A stretch of DNA of 32,228 bases from a virus. The notes under the pieces were generated by a model, which made no database searches, was not told the origin of the DNA, and saw only the letters and a list, made by a program, of their open reading frames with translations. The stretch covers positions 1 through 32,228 of IMG/VR virus record IMGVR_UViG_3300031920_000439; one strand, given 5' to 3'. Positions 10,032 to 17,179 of this stretch are shown here, one piece after another. Each line of letters begins with the position of its first letter. Position 1 is the first letter of the stretch. The translations under genes were made by a program, and so were the position numbers.

Positions 10032-10060
10032 AAAAATAGGAGACAAGTGATTGCCTCCTA
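10032..10060 (-). terminator. Rho-independent terminator after phoH
   Basis: The minus strand has a 10-bp stem (TAGGAGGCAA paired with TTGTCTCCTA, one G-T pair), a TCAC loop, and five T residues. It begins five bases after the PhoH stop and ends the second minus-strand operon, before the late-operon promoter. Confidence 0.85.
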
Positions 10061-10064
10061 AATG

Positions 10065-10754
10065 TTATATACTATAGTGTCTTAGTTCTTCTAATATTTT
10101 TGGAATGATAGGGTTTCTAACACAGTCCTCATCTGCAAATTCAATTGTACCAACATAATCCACATCTCTAAAAATATCTACTACATTTGCTAAACAGGAT
10201 TCTTCCTTATGTTTACGATCAACTTGTTCTATATCACCTAAAAATATATATTTAGAGTTATGTCCGATTCTAGTTATGATTGTTTTAAAAGTATGCCTAT
10301 CAATATTTTGAGCTTCATCTACTATAACAATTGAATTATCAATAGATAGCCCTCTAATATATGCAAGAGGCATTATTTCTAATAACCCTGTATGAAGAAG
10401 CTCTTTGGAAGCTGCTTTTCCACATAACTTATCTATATTTCAAGTATAAGACATTAAGAAAGGTTCCATTTTATCTTCATAAGTTCCAGGTGTAAATCCG
10501 ATTTGTTCCCCAGGGATAGTAGTTACTGACTTAATTAGTATGATTTTTTTAAAACCTCTATCTAATAAAGATAATGATGTAGCAAGAGTTACATATGTTT
10601 TGCCAACTCCAGAAGATCCTGTTGCCAGAGTTACTTCCTTGGTAAGTATTGCATCAATCAACTCTCTTTGCTTATTAGTTTTAGGTCTAAATCCTTCTAG
10701 TATATTAAACTGTTTTTCAGGCAATTTATTTTTATGTTTATTATTTTTTCCCAT
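10065..10754 (-). CDS. phoH: PhoH-like ATPase, one TGA read as Trp
   Basis: A PhoH-family P-loop ATPase of 229 residues, common in phages and thought to act on RNA or nucleotides. Walker A is GSSGVGKT (near residues 46-53) and Walker B is IVIVDEAQN, with the family FLGDIEQVD motif after it. The frame is interrupted at TGA 10440-10442, which must be Trp (SYTWNIDK). Read with the standard code, the two halves would each carry one Walker motif, so neither would be a working ATPase. It is the last gene before the terminator. Confidence 0.88.
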
Positions 10755-10863
10755 AAGGTAAACAAAATTAAATACGTGTTATTTCACAAGACCCTCCAGC
10801 ACACGCTACTGCTGCAAAGTCACTTACATCTTTGTAAGTGGGTTTATCCAGAATTGTTTCTAA

Positions 10864-13094
10864 TTAACTACATTGACTTCATCCACATTCTTTACATTCC
10901 TTACAACCTCCAGTATAAATTACATCTCCGCCGCAAGAACATTTTTCAGCAACAGTAGTGCCATCTTTTATAAATGTTTTTAATGCTCTAATTACTCCAT
11001 TTTTCCAACTATGCAATGATTCAGAATCTGAATGCATACTATCAATAATTTCTACTACAGAACTTGTTAAAACTTGATTTCGCAACATACCTGAAAGTAA
11101 TCTAGCATAATTCCAATATTCTTTATTAAACATTCTAGATAATCCTCCTAGGGTGTTAATATAACCATAATTATCAGTATATCTAAAATCATATCTTGTA
11201 ATATTATTTTCTTTTATTTTAATAATTTGTCCTACTTTAATTGATTTTGGTATTGGAAACAAATCCATATCTTCTGGTCCACTAAATATTTCAAAAGGTT
11301 TTTCTTGTTTTATACCTATAAAAGCAATTCAAGGTGTAGTATCATTTAAAAAATGTATAACTTTTGCATCTAGAACTTCTGGACGAGCAAAGAAATTATC
11401 TAACCTTACTTTATCTTCTTTATAATTTAAAGTAAGAATTCCCTCTCTACAATTATCCCTATAAATAGTTACTCCTTTTAATCCTTTTTCCCAAGCATAT
11501 AGATATAATCTTTCAACTTCTTCTACTGTAATTATCTCTGGTAAATTAATTGTAGCACTAATTGCAGTATCTATATACTGTTGAGCCACAGACTGCATAT
11601 CAATTCTATCCCTCCAATTAATAGTATGTGAAGAAACAAAATATTCTGGTAATTTAGTAGTATTAAACTTAGTAGTATAATCAAAAGCAATTCCTGCAAA
11701 TACTTTATGATGAGCCTCTGTTCCACCTAATGCTTCTGTTTTTCTGTTAAGAAAGCAAAATTTGGTTCCATCCCTGTTGAAATATTTAACATAGATCCTA
11801 AAGATCCTGTAGGAGCAATTGATAGAAGTGAACAATTTCTTATGCCAATTTTTTTAAAAGCATTTATTTCTTCTTGAGAAAATAATTCTTTCAAAATTGT
11901 TGCATCAAATAATTCTGGTTTATATCCTGGAAAAACTCCTTTAATTTTAGCAAGATTAACAGATTCTTTTATAGCTACAATCAATTGAGTCTTTACTAGA
12001 GATCCAATAAAATCTATACTGTCTTTACTTCCATAAGTATGCCCCATTTTTATAAGAGCATCTGCAAACCCCATTATGCCAAGACCTATATTTCTATAAA
12101 TAAGAGCTTTATTTTTTTGTTCTTTAATTGCATGATTCTCTAAATTTTCATCAATAATAGAATCTAAGCCCCTTATACAAGTCCTTACATCATCTTCAAA
12201 TTCACCCCAATCAAACTCTGCTTGTAAAGTAAAAGGATTAATTATATACTCTGATATATTTTGTGAACCCAGATTACATGCCCCATCTTTAGGAAGAGGT
12301 TGTTCCCCACAAGGATTGCAAGTTTCTATTTGATAAGAATCAATAAATTCCATTAAATTATAATTTCTAAATCTATTTACAAATAAAACACCAGGTTCTG
12401 CATTATTATGTGCTTGTTTAATTAATAATTTATAAAGTTTAATTGGAACAATTTCATATGAAATACTTTGATTTTCATAAGTTTTATTAATTATCAGTGT
12501 ATATTCTATTTGATCTTTATAAGATTTATCTACTAATTTCATAAAATCATCATCAATTTCTACTGATAAATTCGCTTTATTTATTCTTGTGAGATCAGAT
12601 TTAATTGTAATAAAAGTATCAGCCTCTTTGTGTGTTATATCAATTGATAACATTAAAGCTCCTTTACGACTTCCACCTTGTTTAAGTGAATTAGTTGTTG
12701 CGTTAAACATCTCCATAAATGGAACTATTCCATCTGATTCATATCTTCCTTTAATTAAAGTTCCTTTGGGTCTTATTTTAGATAATGAAACTCCTTGCCC
12801 ACCTTGGGCTTTATAAGTTAAAGCCAGCTTAGTATTAACATTCATAATATCAACTAAATTATCTTCAACATATCCAGCAGAATAACAATTAGAATAGCTT
12901 CCATTGTTTAGTCCCCTATTACTTAATGTTCTTCCCCCAAATAGAAACTTCTTTTCTTGTATTAATTTTTTAACATCAGGATCATTTCCAGACACTCTAT
13001 TAAACCAATTTTCTAAAGATTCATTATTGTATCTATATTTTCCTTCCCATATTTTTTTACCCAAATCGGTATTTAACCACTGTTCTATTTGCAT
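10864..13094 (-). CDS. nrdJ: Adenosylcobalamin-type ribonucleotide reductase, frameshifted
   Basis: A class II-type ribonucleotide reductase of about 743 residues, which makes dNTPs for phage DNA. Visible motifs are NCYSAGY near residue 69, NPCGEQPL (the active-site Cys and Glu), GACNLGSQN, and CSLLSIAPTGSLGS. The C-terminus is a Cys-rich ribbon (CSCGGD, then GCKECKECGWSQC) typical of the B12-dependent class. Two in-frame TGA codons are Trp (TTPWIAF and CGWSQC). The frame shifts by -1 at a run of five A (11739-11743 on the plus strand): upstream it reads FAFLTEK and the other frame continues TEALGGTEAHH. One extra A restores continuity. Whether this is slippage, mutation or base-calling error is unknown. 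Confidence 0.85.
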
Positions 13095-13097
13095 ATA

Positions 13098-13745
13098 TTA
13101 GATTTTATATTTCCAAGTAAACCCTCCGGAAGTCTTCCGTGTCCCTTTACATACTTTTATTATACCACTTGCATCAATATTTAATTTTTCAGAAGCATTT
13201 TTAATGGATTCCCAATTTTTAATAAATTCTCCTGATTTTGAATATTGAGATATTTGTTTTTTATGTGAATTTCCAATTTTTAATTTAGTTTCTTCTGAGA
13301 CTATTTTGCCTTTTTGTGCTTTAGATATTTTTTGTTTTGTTTCGTCTGAATGTTTATTTCCTAAACAATTAGTATTTCCAATTCTATTAATAGAGAATTG
13401 TCTTTTCGTTTCTTCTGAATGTTTATGTCCCAAAATTCCTCCACCACCTAAAGTACAATTATATCCATTACTATAACTGTCATAGTAACTTATATATGCT
13501 ATTTCTAATTTATCTAAGATTGTTTTTAGTTTATCTTTATCACACAGAGTAATATCTTTTGTTTTATATATCTCTTCATATTCTAAATTATCTATTCCAT
13601 ATTTTTTTATAGCATTACCAAACTTAGTATTAGTTTTACTAGTTATATGTTTATGACTATTTTTTCTATTATTACTAGAAACTGTTTGTCCAATATAAAT
13701 TTTACCCGATGGGCTGGTATATTTATATATAATTCCTACTTGCAT
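13098..13745 (-). CDS. GIY-YIG homing endonuclease with NUMOD domains
   Basis: A protein of 215 residues. The N-terminus has the GIY-YIG core (GIIYKYTSPSGKIYIGQT), with a conserved Arg and an IAYISYY segment later. Two or three NUMOD3 repeats follow (GHKHSEETK, GNKHSDETKQKISKAQKG, VSEETKLKIGNSHK), and a NUMOD1-like C-terminus (SIKNASEKLNIDASGIIKVCKG). It is free-standing between a small gene and nrdJ, three bases from the nrdJ start, so it probably homes into the nrdJ region. No intron is evident around it. Confidence 0.9.
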   Translation of the reverse strand: MQVGIIYKYTSPSGKIYIGQTVSSNNRKNSHKHITSKTNTKFGNAIKKYGIDNLEYEEIYKTKDITLCDKDKLKTILDKLEIAYISYYDSYSNGYNCTLGGGGILGHKHSEETKRQFSINRIGNTNCLGNKHSDETKQKISKAQKGKIVSEETKLKIGNSHKKQISQYSKSGEFIKNWESIKNASEKLNIDASGIIKVCKGTRKTSGGFTWKYKI

Positions 13746-14050
13746 TATGCTAATAATTCTATCTCTAATATTGCTGGTTCAATTCTAATTCTACCTAAAG
13801 CAATTAATCTATCTAATGTGTGTTCTGAATTAAGTCGCCTTAGAATATTATTAAATAATACTATATTAGCTCTATGTGACTTACCTTTTCCAGCATGATC
13901 TTGTACTTTAACTGTGTTGCCTTCAAATAAGTTTTGAATAGCAAAGTTAACTTGTCTTGTTGTATTTCCAGATGCTCTATCTGGATCAAATTCCATTTCT
14001 ATTGTAGATACTACTGGAGCATCTACAATTGTAATTACTGTTTTTTTCAT
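13745..14050 (-). CDS. Hypothetical protein, 101 aa
   Basis: A small protein with an N-terminal beta strand (KTVITIVDAP), a basic middle (DHAGKGKSHRAN) and a hydrophobic C-terminus. I do not recognise a family. The stop overlaps the ATG of the GIY-YIG gene (TAATG). It is preceded by a hairpin leader at 14068-14093. No TGA codon is used. Confidence 0.6.
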   Translation of the reverse strand: MKKTVITIVDAPVVSTIEMEFDPDRASGNTTRQVNFAIQNLFEGNTVKVQDHAGKGKSHRANIVLFNNILRRLNSEHTLDRLIALGRIRIEPAILEIELLA

Positions 14051-14067
14051 TTTTATTTTTAAAGATA

Positions 14068-14093
14068 AAGCCCACTATTTATATAATGGGCTT
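14068..14093 (-). promoter_or_regulatory. Intergenic hairpin (AAGCCCA/TGGGCTT)
   Basis: A 7-bp perfect inverted repeat with a 12-base AT loop, 18 bases before the start of the 101-residue gene. On the minus strand it is followed by TATCTTT, so it could be a weak terminator or attenuator, or an RNA-processing stem inside the operon. Confidence 0.45.
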
Positions 14094-14119
14094 GGTTTCT
14101 TGAATGAAGTTCATGTGAA

Positions 14120-14398
14120 TTATCTTGTTAAAATTGTTAATGTATCTAACATCTTTCAATGCCAATCGCTTAGATTGTTATTACGCAATTCTCTGTTCTC
14201 ACATACTGCAAACATATTTTACCATTGTTTTCTTAATTTCCCGTGATTGCTAGTAACATCACCAGCTAATTCGGGATTATATTTTCTAATTGTTTTTGAT
14301 ATAAATTTTTTAGATGGATTACCCAGCTTTAACTGTATAGCGTGATAAGTTTCTCCATCTTCTCTTAATTCAATGATTCTCTCTTCTAATTCAGTCAT
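14120..14398 (-). pseudogene. Helix-turn-helix small protein split by an in-frame TAA
   Basis: From ATG 14398 a frame of 59 residues reads MTELEERIIELREDGETYHA and continues through a helix-turn-helix-like segment (GNPSKKFISKTIRKYNPEL), ending KLRKQW then TAA at 14219-14221. The same frame continues after that stop for 33 codons (NMFAVCENRELRNNN), crosses one TGA (WHWKM), and ends at 14120. The continuity suggests one DNA-binding protein of about 92 residues broken by a point mutation. Two separate tiny genes remain possible. It lies just after the tRNA. Confidence 0.45.
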
Positions 14399-14470
14399 AA
14401 TATTTTAATTTAACTTCTATTTATCTATTTGCAGGCTCGACAAGAGTTGAACTCGCATCGTGCGGTTTTG

Positions 14471-15075
14471 CTTACCACTACAGTTTTCACTGCCATAAAA
14501 TGTTTGTGGTCTGGACTATATCTTCACCTTATACTAAACTTAGGTGGAGGATCATCTAGTCTCTACGGGCTGAATTACTTCATTCCCTCGGTATTGCCAT
14601 CAACATTATTTGTTAAGGTTTCACCGATATTATCCTCTCCATCCATAATGTTTCCACTATGAAGCTCCATTAGATTAAAATTATTTTTATATTCTTTCAA
14701 TTTATTTATTGAGATAGAAGAAGTATAATTTTGACTAAAAGATATTGGAATCATATATACATCTTCAGTTTCTAAATCTACTCCTACAAAGTAATCTATC
14801 TCTTCAGCTGTATATAAATGCGTTTTATGTTCAGTTTTATTATGAGTCATTTTTCTCATTGGAACACTTTTATACCCATTTCTCTTTTCTACTGTTACTG
14901 TTTTTATTTGAATACGTAAATATTTATTATCTTTTTCTATAATCATATCTACTTTACCATTTTCAATAACTGGCTTAAATACATTAAGCCCATTTCTAAT
15001 CAATTTTTGTTCTACTATTAAAGAGCCTAAATAACCCTTCTCAATTTTTCCTATTTCCATAATTTTAATCTGCTA
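14471..15075 (-). mobile_element. Group I intron inside the tRNA anticodon
   Basis: An insertion of 605 nt that ends in G and follows a T of the 5' exon, as group I introns do. The 5' splice site is ambiguous by one or two bases in the T run 15075-15077. Core elements on the minus strand are an R-like segment ending CCGTAGAGACTA (14557-14574) and the S-like AAGATATAGTC (14514-14524). Their GACTA/TAGTC parts form P7. CACCT/AGGTG forms P8 (14525-14529 with 14542-14546), and CAGT-GAAA-ACTG (14481-14492) is a P9-type hairpin with a GNRA loop. P3 can form from GAGGAT inside the end of the ORF. I could not locate P1. Confidence 0.9.
14575..15060 (-). CDS. PD-(D/E)XK homing endonuclease encoded in the intron
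   Basis: A protein of 161 residues. The core is GYLGSLIVEQKL, then KVDMIIEKDNKYLRIQIKTV, that is a Glu-containing first helix, an Asp, and QxK: the PD-(D/E)XK arrangement. The cyanobacterial tRNA-intron endonuclease I-Ssp6803I is the known example of such an enzyme in a tRNA group I intron, and the layout here is the same kind. The ATG lies 15 bases into the intron and the 3' end overlaps the catalytic core. It presumably cuts intron-less copies of the suppressor tRNA gene to spread the intron. No TGA codon is used, so it does not depend on the tRNA it interrupts. Confidence 0.82.
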   Translation of the reverse strand: MEIGKIEKGYLGSLIVEQKLIRNGLNVFKPVIENGKVDMIIEKDNKYLRIQIKTVTVEKRNGYKSVPMRKMTHNKTEHKTHLYTAEEIDYFVGVDLETEDVYMIPISFSQNYTSSISINKLKEYKNNFNLMELHSGNIMDGEDNIGETLTNNVDGNTEGMK

Positions 15076-15117
15076 AAGACCGCTGTGTTACCATTACACC
15101 ACGAGCCTATTTTTTAA

Positions 15118-15330
15118 CTATATCTCTTCTAAGATTTCTTTCAGTATTCCTGCATCTATCTCGGTAAGTAAATATCTTCCACCACCCTCTTTGTTAATAT
15201 CTTCATAAATTTCCATTTCATCCTCAAAAAATCTGATATTCCATGTATCTTTATTCCATTCATCTCTATTTTCACCTCTAGTAAATCCATACTCTAATAA
15301 ATATGACTCTATTATTTCATTTTCTTTCAT
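15118..15330 (-). CDS. Small acidic protein, 70 aa, probably leaderless
   Basis: ATG 15330 gives an acidic protein of 70 residues (MKENEIIESYLLEYGFTRGE) with Trp encoded by TGG only. No family is recognised. A TTG start two codons upstream is possible but unlikely, because the promoter box at 15334-15341 places the transcript start at or next to the ATG. It is first in the operon that carries the suppressor tRNA, ending 10 bases before it, so it can be made before the recoded genes. Confidence 0.65.
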   Translation of the reverse strand: MKENEIIESYLLEYGFTRGENRDEWNKDTWNIRFFEDEMEIYEDINKEGGGRYLLTEIDAGILKEILEEI

Positions 15331-15333
15331 ACA

Positions 15334-15365
15334 CAAATATACGAATATTTTTGGCTAAAAAACAA
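15334..15365 (-). promoter_or_regulatory. Bacteroidota promoter of the tRNA/nrdJ/phoH operon
   Basis: The minus strand has TTG (15363-15365), a 21-base spacer, and TATATTTG (15334-15341), matching the -33/-7 consensus of Bacteroidota. The usual distance puts the transcript start at about the A of the ATG at 15330. Confidence 0.65.
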
Positions 15366-15523
15366 TAATTAGTAAAAAAGTTAAATCAATATATATAAAC
15401 CATATTTAAAGTGTTATTCTTATTAAAATGTTTAATAATAATATCGTGCAGTACTTGTATATAAGTATAATAATTCTATTTCAAAAAAATCTATATTTTT
15501 ATATTTTTTCCGGTGAATTATTG

Positions 15524-15531
15524 TACTTTTG
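15524..15531 (+). promoter_or_regulatory. Candidate -7 box for the rightward structural block
   Basis: TACTTTTG on the plus strand matches TAnnTTTG. It lies about 100 bases before the first plus-strand gene (ATG 15629), divergent from the leftward promoter at 15334-15365. No clear -33 TTG is present. The 15366-15628 stretch is otherwise AT-rich with no gene I can support. Confidence 0.4.
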
Positions 15532-15628
15532 TATATAAGAATATATAGCAATGTGATGAGGGTAGTCCTTTAGAGAATTAATTGATTCAAAATTATATTG
15601 CTGAAGTTTAACCTTAAATATTTTAATT

Positions 15629-16399
15629 ATGAAAAGAGTAGAATTGAAGCCGACTGCAAAAGTATCGGTTAGTAAAAGTGTGTTGAAAAAATACAAAGTA
15701 GATAATCAAGATGTATATTTCTTGAAAGATGGAACAGAATTTGAGATAGAATTATTTAATCCATTACAAGAAACTGTGTTATGTAATATTATTTTTAATG
15801 GAAAGAAGAGTAATAATGAAGGATTAGTTTTAGAGCCGGGTCAAAGAATTTTTTTAGAACGGTATTTAGATACTAATGATAAATTTCTATTTAATACATA
15901 TGAAGTAGAAGATAATGATGAAGTAAGATTTGCAATAGCGGAAAATGGATTAGTAAGAGTTACTTTCCATAAAGAATCTTTTAATTATTCTTATAATGTT
16001 AATGGCTGGGTAACTCCAAATATTATTGATATGGATAATTGGACATCTCCAAACATATTTTATTGTAATACTACAGGTACAAGTATAGATAGTTTTGCTA
16101 CAATTACTAATAGTGTAATGACAACAGCTAGTGGAAATTTATCAACTAATACAGTAACATTAGATGGAATTATTGAAACTGGAAGAATTTCTAAAGGGAA
16201 TGAATCTGATCAAGCTTTTACTTATGTAAATAAAGATTTTAATATTTATTCATTTTCTCATGTAGAATTTAAACTATTACCTAATACATACAAACCTAAA
16301 ACAAGTAAAGACTTAAAAGTAAGAACATATTGTACACAGTGCGGAAAAAAGGCTAAAGTTAAAAGTAAATTCTGTTCTGCATGTGGAAATAAATTATAA
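15629..16399 (+). CDS. Beta-rich virion-type protein with C-terminal zinc ribbon
   Basis: A protein of 256 residues. The body is beta-rich with many Asn, Thr and Val residues and ends in a zinc ribbon (CTQCGKK, then FCSACGNKL: two CxxC knuckles). All Trp codons are TGG and it ends with TAA. It is the first gene of the rightward block and is followed by TGA-recoded genes that look structural. I do not recognise the family; a virion or assembly protein is the likeliest reading from context. Confidence 0.65.
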   Translation: MKRVELKPTAKVSVSKSVLKKYKVDNQDVYFLKDGTEFEIELFNPLQETVLCNIIFNGKKSNNEGLVLEPGQRIFLERYLDTNDKFLFNTYEVEDNDEVRFAIAENGLVRVTFHKESFNYSYNVNGWVTPNIIDMDNWTSPNIFYCNTTGTSIDSFATITNSVMTTASGNLSTNTVTLDGIIETGRISKGNESDQAFTYVNKDFNIYSFSHVEFKLLPNTYKPKTSKDLKVRTYCTQCGKKAKVKSKFCSACGNKL

Positions 16400-16403
16400 A
16401 TAA

Positions 16404-16727
16404 ATGAAGAACTGACTGGAATTACATAAAATTAAAAAGTTACAAAAAGGGAATGTAATTCCAACAGTAATTGTATATGGCAAAGAAAAATATAAAGAAG
16501 AACTAAAGAAACAGCAAGGTAAGTATTTAGCTGACATGAATAAATACAGTAAAGATAGTACTCAGTGGGTTAATGCTAATAAGGCTTATCAGGCTTATCA
16601 GGCTAGTTTAAGTGTTTATAATGGTTCTAAAGTTCAATGGGATATTATGAATAATAAGAATGTGACCGAATGGAATAGTAGATTAAAAAGAATTAGCAAT
16701 GATTCAATCAAATGAATTCTGCATTAG
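16404..16727 (+). CDS. Hypothetical protein, 107 aa, TGA-recoded
   Basis: Starting at ATG 16404, four bases after the previous stop, the frame has TGA as its fourth codon (MKNW) and again near the end (SIKWILH) before TAG at 16725-16727. Two normal TGG Trp codons also occur. It is Lys/Tyr-rich and probably helical, with a short repeated NKAYQAYQA stretch. The standard code hides it entirely. It overlaps the next gene by 16 bases. Confidence 0.6.
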
Positions 16728-17177
16728 ACTTAAAGAAAATGGTAAATACATTTCCAGTTTTAGGTGGAGCAGCAATAGGAATTAATGAAATTTTTAAAAA
16801 ACAAATAGGTGGTTCAATTGATTGATTAGGAACGTTAAAAAAGAAGAGATTTCTCCAACCTAATAGTCCTAAATTACCAAGTGGTACAAAAGTACCTTAT
16901 AGAGAAGGAAGTAATTCAGAATTATCGATGTCTATTGGTGGAGAACAAGGTGAACCTGCTTATCTTATACCAACTTTTAAGTATGGAGTACCACTAAAAG
17001 ACCCAAGAGGTGAGTATAGAAAAACAGGAGAACATCTTGGAGGACCATTTAAGACTTGACAAGACTTGACAAGAAGCAGATAAATGAGGTATAAATGTAA
17101 GACATCCTTACGTAGAGAAGAATCAAAAACTTCCATCACCTCTTAAATGATGAGGTAAAACAAACATAAATAAATAA
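16712..17177 (+). pseudogene. Small protein broken by a 10-bp tandem duplication
   Basis: From ATG 16712 the frame reads MNSALDLKKMVNTF and on through one TGA (IDWLGTL) to GGPFKTW, then into AAGACTTGAC repeated twice (17051-17070). As written the frame then stops at TAA 17081-17083 (123 residues). Removing one 10-bp copy lets it continue as QEADKWGINVRHPYVEK and LKWWGKTNINK to TAA 17175-17177, just before the next gene. That second half uses three TGA-Trp codons. The duplication is therefore probably a recent mutation or an assembly fault. The intact protein would be about 150 residues, function unknown. Confidence 0.55.
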
Positions 17178-17179
17178 AC

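Larger units (their letters stand above)
14432..15108 (-). tRNA. Suppressor tRNA-Trp(UCA) for UGA, split by a group I intron
   Basis: The exons at 15108-15076 and 14470-14432 join to a 72-nt tRNA. The acceptor is AGGCTCG/CGAGCCT (7 bp), the D stem GTGT/ACAC, the anticodon stem GCGGT/ACCGC, and the T stem GCGAG/CTTGT with loop TTCAACT. The discriminator is G. The joined anticodon loop is CTTCAAA, giving anticodon UCA, which reads UGA. A1-U72, G2-C71, G3-C70, G73 and the loop context GGTCT-CAAAACC match bacterial tRNA-Trp, except that the normal CCA anticodon is UCA here. No CCA end is encoded. The intron splits the anticodon between positions 34 and 35, so the unspliced tRNA has no UCA. It is second in its operon, 10 bases after a small gene. 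Confidence 0.93.

Noticed and set aside
10768-10863. Open frame on the minus strand ending in AGGSCEITRI between nrdJ and phoH
   Set aside because: It reads like protein but has no start codon after the nrdJ stop. The region also forms a hairpin (CACTTAC/GTAAGTG). It could be a small coupled gene with an odd start, but I cannot support it.
15499-15696. Minus-strand open frame across the divergent promoter region
   Set aside because: It overlaps the start of the well-supported plus-strand gene and the promoter region and has AT-driven composition (Phe, Tyr, Asn, Ile).
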